Of a stretch of DNA of 64,000 nt, positions 45,816 through 55,211 are shown one piece after another; the first letter of the stretch is position 1; every line of letters begins with the position of its first letter. The translations under genes and the position numbers were made by a program. The stretch comes from Marivirga aurantiaca (GTDB lineage Bacteria > Bacteroidota > Bacteroidia > Cytophagales > Cyclobacteriaceae), in assembly GCF_016679925.1 (NCBI RefSeq), contig NZ_JAEQBW010000009.1:1-64000 (forward strand). The letters are read 5' to 3'. A model generated the notes under the pieces. That model was not told where the DNA came from and made no database searches. It saw nothing but the letters and a program-made list of their open reading frames with translations.

Positions 45816-48800
45816 ATGAAAAGAAATTTACAAAAAATTTATGGTTTGACGATTGTTTTGATGCTGTCGGCCGGATGGGCTTTTGCTCAGGGAGTAACTA
45901 CCGGTGGGTTTTCCGGTAAAGTTTACGATGAAACTGGGGAAATCTTACCAGGAGCCAACGTAATTGCAGAACATGTTCCAAGTGGAACCAAGTATGGTGC
46001 AGTAACTAATATGGATGGTAGATTTATTATACCCAATGTTAGAGTGGGTTCACCTTATACCCTAACAGTTTCTTTTATTGGCTATGCTACTAAGTCTATA
46101 ACAGATTTAAATGTGGGTTTAGGCCAGTCAACAACAATAAATATAGAGATGAGTTCTGATATTGAACAGTTGGGAGAGGTTGTGATTAAAGGTGAAAGAA
46201 ATCCTATTTTTGATGCTGATAGAACTGGTGCTACTACTAATTTGGATAACAAGCAAATTAACGCTTTGCCAACAATTAATCGTGACATTAACGATTTCAC
46301 TAGATTAACTCCTCAATCAAATGGAACTTCATTTGCAGGTAGAGATAATAGATTCAACAATTACACAATAGATGGTAACATATATAACAATAACTTCGGC
46401 CTGGGATCCTCGCAATTTGCTGGTGGTAGCCCAATCTCATTGGATGTTATTGAGCAAGTACAAGTTAACCTCGCCCCATTTGATGTTCGTCAAAGTGGTT
46501 TTACAGGAGCTAATGTTAATGCAATTACTAAATCTGGTTCCAATCAGTTTGAAGGATCAGTTTATTATTACTTAAGAAACGATCAATTGATTGGTGACAA
46601 AGTTGGTGAAACTCGATTGAATGTTAGTGATTCTGAAAACCAAATTAGAGGTATCAGGTTAGGTGGTCCGATAATAAAAGATAAATTATTCTTTTTCGTG
46701 TCATATGAACAAGAAGAAGAATTTATCCCTGGGTTTAATAGAGAAGCTTCAAGACCAGGTAAACAACCAGATGGCTTAACAGTTTCAAGGGTTCCTGCTG
46801 AGCGTTTAGATTTTATAAGAAGTTCACTAATTGACTTATATGATTATGATCCGGGTCAGTACGAAAATTATCCTTTTGCCTCCGAAACTCAAAGATTAAA
46901 TGCAAGGATTGACTGGAACATTAATCGCGATCATAAATTATCTGTAAGATTTAATCAATATTCTGCCTTTAACGATGTGAGAATTAATGGAAATTCTATC
47001 AGATTTATTGATGAAAGATTTAGAAATACTTCTCGTCAGGGAATTGAAGCAATGACTTTCTCCAATTCCAATTATACAAATGATAGAGAAATAACTTCCT
47101 GGGTAGGTGAACTTAATTCAAAGTTAAGTGACAAGTTATTTAATAATTTAAATATTGGTTATACATCTGTTACAGATCCTAAAAGAGGGATACCGGGTGG
47201 GCAGGCTTTCCCATTTATAGAAGTATTGGAGGAAGATGAGTCAGGTAATGATTTATATTATACCGCAGTAGGTAATGAATTGTATTCTGTAGGTAATTTA
47301 TTGGAAAACAATACTTTGAATATTACTAATAATGTGAGTTATTTCATGGTAGATCACACCATAACTGGAGGTGTAAACCTTGAATATATGACATTTGACA
47401 ATGCTTTTAATCCTGCGTGGAATGGCTTTTATAGATATGGTTCTTATGATGATTTTGTAGGTGCTGTAATAGACAGAGATCCTACTATTCAGCCTTTGGC
47501 TTGGGCTCAATCTTTTGCATATGATGGAAGTACAACTCCTCCAACCGATCAAACAAGGTTTGGCCAATTAGGTTTGTATGTTCAGGATGAGTTTCAGGTT
47601 TCTAATGATTTTAAATTGACTTACGGAGTAAGAGTTGATCTGCCTTTTTATCCTATTGATTTGCCAAGAAATGAAACTTTAGATGCACTCAATAAGGAGT
47701 ATACTGATATAAATGGCGAAACTTTTACCCCTGATGTGTCTACACTGCCCAAAGTAAAACCATTATGGTCACCAAGAGTAGGCTTTAACTGGGATGTATT
47801 CGGAAATAAAACTACTCAGTTAAGAGGTGGAACAGGAGTTTTCTCAGGTAGAATACCTTTTGTTTGGCTCTCCAATCAGGTAAATGGTAATGGAGTAATC
47901 AGAGGTGGTATTGGATTAGACAGATCCAGGCTTCTTAATCCAGGAGATGAAGGGTATGAAAATGATTTTGATAACGACCCAAGACCTTTTTCTCCTAATG
48001 TGAATGAATACAGACCTGACGGTACAAGTGCACAAGCGCAATTAGGTAGTGAATTGAATATTACGGATGAAGATTTTAAGTTGCCACAAACTTGGAGAAC
48101 AAATTTAGCGGTTGATCAAAAACTTCCTTTTGGAATAGTAGGTACGCTTGAATTTATTTATAACCGTGATATTTCAACTCCAATAGCATATAACCCTGTT
48201 TTAAGAGATCCTGACGGAACTTTAAATGGGCCTGATCAGAGGCCTTATTGGGATGGATCTTATTCCAATGATCCTGACTTCAGAAATGTTTTCCAACTAA
48301 CAAATGCGAATAAACAAGGTGACTATTATTCTGCAACTATCCAGTTAAGAAAATCTTTTGAGTCAGGTTTAAATACAAGTTTGGCCTACACAAGGTCAAG
48401 AGCAAGAGATTACGGATTAGAAGGTGGGTCACAAGCTATCTCACTTTGGTCTGCAACTGTACAAGAAGACAGAAATGATCCGGAAATCAGTTATACAAGA
48501 TTTGATCAGCCAAACAGAGTAGTAGGTTTTATTTCTTATGCAATGAAAAATACTACATTATCTATTTTCTATAATGGTGGAGAGGCTGGTAGATTTAGCT
48601 ATACTTACTCAGGAAATTTCGGAGATAATTCCGCAAGACTTTTATATGTTCCTAATGATGCTTCAGAATTAAATTTCCAAGAATTTACATCTGATGGTGT
48701 AACTTATACAGCTGCAGATCAAGCCGCAGCTTTAGATCAGTATATTGATCAGGATCCTTATTTGAGCTCAATAAGAGGTCAGGTTTCTGAAAGGAATGGG

Positions 48801-49118
48801 GCGAAATTACCATGGGTAAGTTCATTTGATTTTAGATTGGCTCAGGATATTCCATTGGCTGATAAGAATAAATTGCAATTAACTTTCGATATATTGAATG
48901 TTGGTAATTTACTTAATTCTGAGTGGGGTGTGCCTGATGTTTCCTTCCAGAATAATTTATTAAACTATAGAGGTAGGGATGCTAGTAATGAGCCTATTTA
49001 TAGAGCTAACTTTGTGAGTGGTACTACTGATTTCCCAATTGAATCGTATAGATTTTCTACTAGTTTAGCAAATACCTGGAGAGGTCAGATTGGTATCCGT
49101 TATATCTTTGGAGGCTAA
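45816..49118 (+). CDS. Oar-like TonB-dependent outer-membrane receptor
   Basis: This 1100-residue protein has a signal peptide (about 1-25), a carboxypeptidase-regulatory domain (GFSGKVYDETGEILPGANVIAEHVPSG ..., 30-115) and a plug (~120-230). The plug/barrel junction FDVRQSGFTGANVNAITKSGSNQF and barrel segments LRGGTGVFSGR and KLPQTWRTNLAVDQKLPFG are typical of the Oar family. It ends IGIRYIFGG, an outer-membrane C-terminal strand. Oar proteins are proposed to transport proteinaceous or signalling molecules. No SusD-type gene is adjacent. A strong terminator follows at 49137. Confidence 0.9.
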   Translation: MKRNLQKIYGLTIVLMLSAGWAFAQGVTTGGFSGKVYDETGEILPGANVIAEHVPSGTKYGAVTNMDGRFIIPNVRVGSPYTLTVSFIGYATKSITDLNVGLGQSTTINIEMSSDIEQLGEVVIKGERNPIFDADRTGATTNLDNKQINALPTINRDINDFTRLTPQSNGTSFAGRDNRFNNYTIDGNIYNNNFGLGSSQFAGGSPISLDVIEQVQVNLAPFDVRQSGFTGANVNAITKSGSNQFEGSVYYYLRNDQLIGDKVGETRLNVSDSENQIRGIRLGGPIIKDKLFFFVSYEQEEEFIPGFNREASRPGKQPDGLTVSRVPAERLDFIRSSLIDLYDYDPGQYENYPFASETQRLNARIDWNINRDHKLSVRFNQYSAFNDVRINGNSIRFIDERFRNTSRQGIEAMTFSNSNYTNDREITSWVGELNSKLSDKLFNNLNIGYTSVTDPKRGIPGGQAFPFIEVLEEDESGNDLYYTAVGNELYSVGNLLENNTLNITNNVSYFMVDHTITGGVNLEYMTFDNAFNPAWNGFYRYGSYDDFVGAVIDRDPTIQPLAWAQSFAYDGSTTPPTDQTRFGQLGLYVQDEFQVSNDFKLTYGVRVDLPFYPIDLPRNETLDALNKEYTDINGETFTPDVSTLPKVKPLWSPRVGFNWDVFGNKTTQLRGGTGVFSGRIPFVWLSNQVNGNGVIRGGIGLDRSRLLNPGDEGYENDFDNDPRPFSPNVNEYRPDGTSAQAQLGSELNITDEDFKLPQTWRTNLAVDQKLPFGIVGTLEFIYNRDISTPIAYNPVLRDPDGTLNGPDQRPYWDGSYSNDPDFRNVFQLTNANKQGDYYSATIQLRKSFESGLNTSLAYTRSRARDYGLEGGSQAISLWSATVQEDRNDPEISYTRFDQPNRVVGFISYAMKNTTLSIFYNGGEAGRFSYTYSGNFGDNSARLLYVPNDASELNFQEFTSDGVTYTAADQAAALDQYIDQDPYLSSIRGQVSERNGAKLPWVSSFDFRLAQDIPLADKNKLQLTFDILNVGNLLNSEWGVPDVSFQNNLLNYRGRDASNEPIYRANFVSGTTDFPIESYRFSTSLANTWRGQIGIRYIFGG

Positions 49119-49136
49119 TTGAGATGATTATGTCAT

Positions 49137-49174
49137 AAAAATCCCATTCCGATATTATCGGGATGGGATTTTTT
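49137..49174 (+). terminator. Intrinsic terminator after the Oar-like gene
   Basis: AAAAATCCCATTCCGAT (49137-49153) pairs with ATCGGGATGGGATTTTT (49157-49173), with one G-U pair and a 3-nt loop, followed by more T. It lies 19 bp after the stop codon. Confidence 0.85.
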
Positions 49175-49303
49175 ATTTCCACTCACGTACAACTATCACC
49201 GTTGATGATAAATACCTACTCAAAGGAAACCTTATCACTTTTATTTTAGTTAGGAAGCTTCGTATGTTTGTACATTAATTAGTTTATTCTTCCATCAACG
49301 TTT

Positions 49304-50392
49304 ATGAACAAATCAGGCAAAAAGCTTATTTCAATAATTGCAATTATTGTTGTTTTAGCTGTTATTATATACTTTAACCAATCAGGGTCCAATGAAGGAG
49401 CCATATCTAAACCTTCAGATACTGCACAATCTGCAGATACCAGGATAAGTGTAGATGCACAAGTAGTAAATTTTGAGACTTTTGAGGAACAATTGGTACT
49501 GACAGGCTCTTTATTGGCGAATGAATCTGTGGAACTTGCCAGCGAAATATCAGGTAAAGTAGATAGGATCTATTTTGATGAAGGACAATATGTGAAAAAA
49601 GGACAAATCCTGATTGAAACAAATGTGGCAGAACTAAGAGCAAATCTTAAGCGCTTAAAGTATACTTCGGAACTAAATAAAGAAACTGAAAAGAGGCAAA
49701 AGCAATTGTTAGAAAGAGGAGCCGTAAGTCAGGAAGAATATGATATTGCCTTTACTCAGTTAAAAACCAATGAAGCGGAAATACAATCCCTGGAAGCACA
49801 AATTGCAAAATCTCGTATTTCTTCCCCTTTTTCAGGTTATGTAGGACTTCGCTATATCAGTGAAGGAAGCTATATAACACCGGCCACTCAGATAGCCTCT
49901 TTATATAATACTAACCCTATAAAAATACAGTTTGCGATACCAAGCAGGTATAGTACAGTAGTAAAGCAAGGCAATGAAATTACCTTTACAACGGAGGCTA
50001 GTTCTGAAGAAAGAAAAGCAACTGTTTATGCAATTGAACCACAAATTGACCCTGTTACACGTACTTTAACAGTAAGGGCCAAATGTCCGAATCCTGATAA
50101 TGAATTAATTCCCGGACAGTTTATCCGTATTAATTTAACGCTTGATAGTAATCCGGAAACTATTTTAGTGCCTACTACAGCTATTATGCCAAAATCGGAG
50201 GGGCATCAGGTCTTTACTATTAACAATGGGCAGGCTTTTGTTCATGATGTGGAACTGGGAGTAAGAACCTCCAACCGGGTAGAAATATTAAAAGGTATAG
50301 AAACTGGTGATACAGTGGTTATTGCAGGAGTACCACAATTGAAAGACCGTGCTGAAGTAAAGATTAAAAAACTAGAAGGAGGTAAAGAATAA
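49304..50392 (+). CDS. RND efflux periplasmic adaptor (membrane fusion protein)
   Basis: This 362-residue protein has an N-terminal membrane anchor (KLISIIAIIVVLAVIIYF, about 5-24) instead of a lipobox. A lipoyl half-motif SEISGKVDRIYFDEGQYVKKGQILIETN, a helical hairpin (RANLKRLKYTSELNKETEKRQKQLLERGAVSQEEYD), the second lipoyl half SPFSGYVGLRYISEGSYITPATQIASLYN and a beta-barrel domain follow, the MexH/AcrA order. Its stop overlaps the pump start by one base (TAATG). The operon is adaptor-pump-TolC, the reverse order relative to the operon at 2.8 kb. Substrate unknown. Confidence 0.9.
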   Translation: MNKSGKKLISIIAIIVVLAVIIYFNQSGSNEGAISKPSDTAQSADTRISVDAQVVNFETFEEQLVLTGSLLANESVELASEISGKVDRIYFDEGQYVKKGQILIETNVAELRANLKRLKYTSELNKETEKRQKQLLERGAVSQEEYDIAFTQLKTNEAEIQSLEAQIAKSRISSPFSGYVGLRYISEGSYITPATQIASLYNTNPIKIQFAIPSRYSTVVKQGNEITFTTEASSEERKATVYAIEPQIDPVTRTLTVRAKCPNPDNELIPGQFIRINLTLDSNPETILVPTTAIMPKSEGHQVFTINNGQAFVHDVELGVRTSNRVEILKGIETGDTVVIAGVPQLKDRAEVKIKKLEGGKE

Positions 50393-53300
50393 TGGCATCA
50401 TTATCCAAAGTAAGTATTCAAAGACCTGTTTTAGCCATAGTGCTATCTCTGGTGATCCTTATCTTCGGAGCTATTGGCTTCAATTTCCTGGGGATAAGGG
50501 AATATCCATCAGTAGACCCTCCCATTATTACAGTATCTACTGATTATGCTGGGGCCAATGCCGATGTGGTAGAATCCCAAATTACAGAACCACTGGAAGA
50601 GGCAGTAAATGGTATTGCAGGAATTCGTACAATCACCTCGACAAGTGCAGAAGGGCGTAGTCAAATAAGGGTAGAATTTAATCTGGGAGAGGATTTGGAA
50701 GCGGCAGCCAATGACGTTCGTGATAAAGTATCAGGAGCTATAAGAAGATTGCCCGATGATGCTGAACCACCCTCAGTTAACAAGGCAGATGCAGATTCTG
50801 ATCCTATAGTATTCCTGAATATCAATAGTGAACAGAGGAGTTTATTAGAGCTTTCTTCTATCGCAGAAAATACATTTAAAGAGCGACTACAAACTATTTC
50901 AGGAGTAAGTGAAGTGCGTATATGGGGAGAAAAACGATATGCCATGCGCTTATGGATGGATCCATTGAAGTTGGCCGCTTATCAGTTAATCCCTTTAGAT
51001 GTATTAAATGCCGTAGAATCACAAAATGTAGAGCTCCCCTCAGGAAGAATCGAGGGTGATATGATTGAGCTTGTAGTAAAAACGCAGGGACAATTAACTT
51101 CAGTAAAGGATTTTAATGATTTGATCATAGCAGAATCAGAGGGGAGTTTTGTTCGCTTTTCAGATGTTGGGTATGCAGAATTGGGCGCGCTTAATATGCG
51201 AACAGTATTGAAACGTGATGGCGTGCCTATGGTAGGAGTGGTGTTGATTCCCCAGCCCGGCAGTAATAGTATTGAAATTGCAGATGAGTTTTACAAAAGG
51301 TTGGAGGAAATAAAAAAAGATATGCCGGAAGACATCAGCCTGGAAATCGGGTTCGATCAAACGGAGTATATCAGAGAATCTATTTCCGAAGTACAACAGA
51401 CCATCTTAATAGCACTTGTACTGGTGATATTAATCATTTTTGCATTTCTACGTGACTGGAGAACAACCATAATCCCGGTAGTTACCATTCCTATTGCATT
51501 AATAGGTACTTTCTTTGTGATGTATCTCGCAGGATTCAGCATTAATGTATTAACACTTTTAGGAGTTGTTCTGGCCATTGGTTTAGTGGTGGATGATGCC
51601 ATTGTTGTGCTTGAGAATATCTACACCAAAGTAGAGGAGGGAATGAAACCTATGGAAGCAGCTATCAAAGGGTCCACGGAAATATTTTTTGCGGTAATTG
51701 CCACCACAGTTGCTTTGGTAGCTGTATTTATGCCCGTAATATTCCTGGAGGGAATTACTGGTCGATTGTTTCGGGAATTCGGGATAGTAGTAGCGACTGC
51801 AGTGATAATTTCTTCCTTTGTTGCACTCTCTTTAACTCCCATGATGAGTAGCAGGATTTTGAAAAAAAGAGAAAGACAAAACTGGTTCTACAGAAAGACT
51901 GAGCCCTTTTTTCTTTGGTTGAACAATGGCTATTCGAGATCATTGGATTCATTCATGAAGGTCAGATGGCTGGGAATTGTTGCCTTCTTAGGTGCAGGAG
52001 TATTAATTTATGTACTCTTTCAAAACCTGCCCTCCGAATTGGCCCCGCTGGAAGATAGAAGCCAAATTTCAGTAAATGCCACTGGTCCTGAAGGGGCTAC
52101 TTTTGAATATATGGATGAGTATGTGGATAAATTGGTAGAAGTGAGCATGGAGAACTTACCTACCGATGGTTTGATTTCTGTGACCTCACCTGGATTTGGT
52201 ACCAGGGGGGCGAATTCTGCATTTATGCGAATACGATTGGCAGATCCGGAAGATAGGGAGAAATCCCAGCAAGAACTTTATGAAGAATATATTCCTTTAT
52301 TAGCAGAATATCCAGCGGCAGAGGCTTTTGCTTTCCAGCAACAGACAATTGGCGGCAGAAGGGGAGGGTTACCTATTCAGTATGTAATTCAAGCTACATC
52401 ACTTGAAAAATTACAGAGTAAGCTGCCTGAATTTATGGAGAAGGCAAAAGGAGATCCTACTTTTACAGTAGTGGATTTGGATTTGAAATTTACTAAACCT
52501 CAGATTGATATTCAGATTGATAGGGAAAAGGCCAAATCATTAGGTATTTCTGTAGTTGACATTGCCCGTACCTTACAATTAGGGTTAAGTGGACAGCGAT
52601 TTGATTATTTCATCATGGATGGGAAACAGTATGAAGTAATTGGCCAGGTACAAAGAACTGATCGCAATGATCCTGTTGATTTAAAATCATTATATGTACG
52701 AGCCAGTAATGGTCAGATGGTGCAATTGGATAACCTTGTTTCCTTAGGGGAGTCTTCCACACCTCCATCCTTGTATCGTTATAACAGGTATATCTCTGCT
52801 ACAGTTTCCGCAGGTTTGGCACCAGGCAAAACTATTGGAGATGGCGTGGAATCTATGGATAGAATTGCAGATGAAATATTGGATGAGACCTATTCCACGG
52901 CATTAACAGGTGCTTCTTTGGATTTCTTCGAGAGCTCATCAAGCTTATTGTTTGCCTTTGCTTTTGCTATCATCTTGATCTATCTGGTTTTGGCAGCACA
53001 GTTTGAAAGTTTTAGGGATCCTGTTATTATTTTATTTACTGTTCCATTGGCAGTAGGAGGATCGTTTTTATCTCTCTGGCTTTTTAATGAAACACTTAAT
53101 ATTTTTAGCCAGATTGGTATTATTATGTTAATTGGCTTGGTTTCAAAGAATGCTATCTTAATTGTAGAATTCGCCAACCAGAAAAAAGCACAAGGATTTG
53201 AGCTACAGGAGGCCATCACAGAGGCTGCTAAATCTCGTTTTAGGCCTATATTAATGACTGCCCTGTCCACTATATTGGGTATTCTTCCAATTGCTTTGGC

Positions 53301-53451
53301 ACTAGGGGCAGGTTCAGAAAGTAGGGTTTCAATGGGGATAGCCATTATTGGAGGGTTGATTTTTGCCACCGGCCTTACTTTGTATGTTATTCCGGCCATT
53401 TACTCTTATATGGCAAGCAAAAGTGCAAGATTGGCCAGGGTGGATTCCTGA
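50392..53451 (+). CDS. RND efflux pump, AcrB/MexF-like inner-membrane transporter
   Basis: This 1019-residue protein shows the full RND plan with the N-terminus SIQRPVLAIVLSLVILIFG typical of HAE1 drug exporters. TM4 carries the proton-relay pair in IGLVVDDAIVVLEN (about 400-401). A second membrane half ends ESRVSMGIAIIGGLIFATGLTLYVIPAIY. It begins on the last base of the adaptor gene and precedes a TolC gene by 60 bp. It should pump small hydrophobic compounds by proton exchange; the exact cargo is unknown. No regulator gene is adjacent to this operon, unlike the first RND operon. Confidence 0.92.
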   Translation: MASLSKVSIQRPVLAIVLSLVILIFGAIGFNFLGIREYPSVDPPIITVSTDYAGANADVVESQITEPLEEAVNGIAGIRTITSTSAEGRSQIRVEFNLGEDLEAAANDVRDKVSGAIRRLPDDAEPPSVNKADADSDPIVFLNINSEQRSLLELSSIAENTFKERLQTISGVSEVRIWGEKRYAMRLWMDPLKLAAYQLIPLDVLNAVESQNVELPSGRIEGDMIELVVKTQGQLTSVKDFNDLIIAESEGSFVRFSDVGYAELGALNMRTVLKRDGVPMVGVVLIPQPGSNSIEIADEFYKRLEEIKKDMPEDISLEIGFDQTEYIRESISEVQQTILIALVLVILIIFAFLRDWRTTIIPVVTIPIALIGTFFVMYLAGFSINVLTLLGVVLAIGLVVDDAIVVLENIYTKVEEGMKPMEAAIKGSTEIFFAVIATTVALVAVFMPVIFLEGITGRLFREFGIVVATAVIISSFVALSLTPMMSSRILKKRERQNWFYRKTEPFFLWLNNGYSRSLDSFMKVRWLGIVAFLGAGVLIYVLFQNLPSELAPLEDRSQISVNATGPEGATFEYMDEYVDKLVEVSMENLPTDGLISVTSPGFGTRGANSAFMRIRLADPEDREKSQQELYEEYIPLLAEYPAAEAFAFQQQTIGGRRGGLPIQYVIQATSLEKLQSKLPEFMEKAKGDPTFTVVDLDLKFTKPQIDIQIDREKAKSLGISVVDIARTLQLGLSGQRFDYFIMDGKQYEVIGQVQRTDRNDPVDLKSLYVRASNGQMVQLDNLVSLGESSTPPSLYRYNRYISATVSAGLAPGKTIGDGVESMDRIADEILDETYSTALTGASLDFFESSSSLLFAFAFAIILIYLVLAAQFESFRDPVIILFTVPLAVGGSFLSLWLFNETLNIFSQIGIIMLIGLVSKNAILIVEFANQKKAQGFELQEAITEAAKSRFRPILMTALSTILGILPIALALGAGSESRVSMGIAIIGGLIFATGLTLYVIPAIYSYMASKSARLARVDS

Positions 53452-53511
53452 TTTAATTGTAGCCAGGGTTTTTTAAAACAGGATAGTCAGATTTTAAATA
53501 TTGTTGATTAA

Positions 53512-54834
53512 ATGAAATATAAAATTACTTTTATTGCTGCTTTATTTGTATCTCTTATTGGGGTGCAAATTCAGGCTCAGGAAATCCTGACTTTTGAAGA
53601 TGTAGTTGAAATAGGTTTACAGAATAATTTTGATATTAAAATCAGCGAGAATAATCGCGAAATTGCCAATAATAATTATAGTGTAGGAAATGCCGGTTTC
53701 CTGCCGACTTTGGATATTCAAGCTGTTTATGCAGGAGATAATAATCTTCGGTTTCAGGGTACAAGCGCATCGGATTCAGTATTTGTAGTGAGAGACGTCC
53801 GTTCAAATAATTATGGTGCCAGCGCCACCTTAAATTGGGTGTTTTTTGATGGTGCAAGAATGTTTGTAACCTACGATAAATTAAATGATATAAGGGAACA
53901 GGCTCAGTGGGATGCAAAAGGAATAGTGGAAAATACGCTTAGCAATATTCTTATTGCTTATTATACTATTATTAATGAGAAAAGTCGCTTTGATATTTTA
54001 GAGAACACACTGGCTTTATCTCGCGAACGCCTGCAAATTGCAGAGGAAAAATATAAATTGGGTAATTTTTCCAAATCCGAATATTTGTCAGCTCAAGTGG
54101 ATTTCAACGCGGATCAATCGGCCTATATCTCTCAAAAAGGTGCTTTAAGTGATGCCAAAGTTCAGTTAAATGTACTATTGGCAAGGGATGCGGAGCAAGT
54201 ATTTACTGTAGCAGATTCTATCATTACAATAGACGGCTTTTTTGAAATAGAAAAGCTGAGAAACAAATTAAGGGAAGAAAATTATAATTTAATATCTTCC
54301 AGAATAGGCTTAAAAATAGCTGAAAAAGAAAAAAATGAAATCAGGACAGAACTGCTTCCTCAATTGGCATTTAGTGCTACATCTGGTTTGGGGCGGTCAA
54401 ATAATCCTATAGGGTTTTTAAGAGCCACAGAAAGTACTTATTTAAATTATGGCTTTACTGCTTCCTGGCGTATTTTTGATGGGTTCAATAGAAACAGAAG
54501 GGTTGAGAATGCTATTATTACCAGGGATAATCAGCAAGTTTCGTTAGACCAGTTAAAGAATGAATTACTGGGACAGCTTGAAACTCAATATGTTCTTTAT
54601 CAAAACAGGTTGGAGCTGATTCGCCTTGAAGTTAAAAATGTTGAGGTTGCCAAAGATAATGCTGAAATAGCCTTGGAAAGTTTTAAAGTAGGAAGAAGTA
54701 ACTCATTGGCTTTCAGAGAAGCTCAGTTAAATGCAGTGCAGGCAGCTGGCAGGTTATTAAATGCCTTGTTTGAAGCTAAGCTTGCTGAAATCGAAATTCT
54801 AAGAATTACAGGTACCACTATCACTGAATACTAA
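53512..54834 (+). CDS. TolC-family outer-membrane efflux channel
   Basis: This 440-residue protein has a signal peptide (MKYKITFIAALFVSLIGVQIQAQ) and two outer-membrane efflux repeats. Typical motifs are LEDVVEIGLQNNFDIKI-like at the start (TFEDVVEIGLQNNFDIKI), ERLQIAEEKYKLGNFSKSEYLSAQVDF and ESFKVGRSNSLAFREAQLN at the repeat ends. Length is normal. It is the last gene of the second RND operon and should form its outer-membrane duct. Confidence 0.9.
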   Translation: MKYKITFIAALFVSLIGVQIQAQEILTFEDVVEIGLQNNFDIKISENNREIANNNYSVGNAGFLPTLDIQAVYAGDNNLRFQGTSASDSVFVVRDVRSNNYGASATLNWVFFDGARMFVTYDKLNDIREQAQWDAKGIVENTLSNILIAYYTIINEKSRFDILENTLALSRERLQIAEEKYKLGNFSKSEYLSAQVDFNADQSAYISQKGALSDAKVQLNVLLARDAEQVFTVADSIITIDGFFEIEKLRNKLREENYNLISSRIGLKIAEKEKNEIRTELLPQLAFSATSGLGRSNNPIGFLRATESTYLNYGFTASWRIFDGFNRNRRVENAIITRDNQQVSLDQLKNELLGQLETQYVLYQNRLELIRLEVKNVEVAKDNAEIALESFKVGRSNSLAFREAQLNAVQAAGRLLNALFEAKLAEIEILRITGTTITEY

Positions 54835-55211
54835 AGATATTTTCAAATTACCTTCTAATAGCCCTTAATGCAGTTTGTAATATAGCTATACAGTTACTGC
54901 AGCTATCCTATTTTTATAAATGAGCAGAAATTTCATCTAATTTTCATCAAAATGATCGATCATCTCAAATGATATGTAGGAGGGATCATTATTTTAGGTC
55001 CAAAAGGCTGAAAACCATGGAACTTGTGATACTGTGGGATTATAATCAGAGACAATAAAATCGCATGATTTTTGTTCTATCCCCCTATATATAAATAAGG
55101 ATTTATCGAAAAAATCAAATTTATATAGCTATAGATCCTACATTTACGTATATTATTTATTGGAAAAATGAAGGCTGTATAAAAATAATACGGTCTTTAT
55201 GAAAGAAAAAT
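54835..55211. other. Intergenic stretch between the second RND operon and the transglycosylase
   Basis: This 377-bp stretch holds a terminator candidate at 54882-54916, the palindrome ATGATCGATCAT near 54952 and two copies of TATAGCTATA (54881-54890 and 55124-55133). I see no credible ORF and no riboswitch or RNA family that I recognise. Confidence 0.5.
54882..54916 (+). terminator. Hairpin after the TolC gene
   Basis: ATAGCT (54882-54887) and CAGT (54891-54894) pair with ACTG (54896-54899) and AGCTAT (54901-54906), forming a two-part stem followed by CCTATTTTTA. It lies 48 bp after the TolC stop and may end the second RND operon. Confidence 0.5.

Noticed and set aside
45816-49118. Polysaccharide utilisation locus (SusC)
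   Set aside because: The receptor has Oar-type motifs, and no SusD-like lipoprotein or glycoside hydrolase gene is adjacent.
54952-54963. ATGATCGATCAT palindrome as an operator
   Set aside because: It lies about 250 bp before the next gene with no promoter motif beside it, and short palindromes are common by chance.
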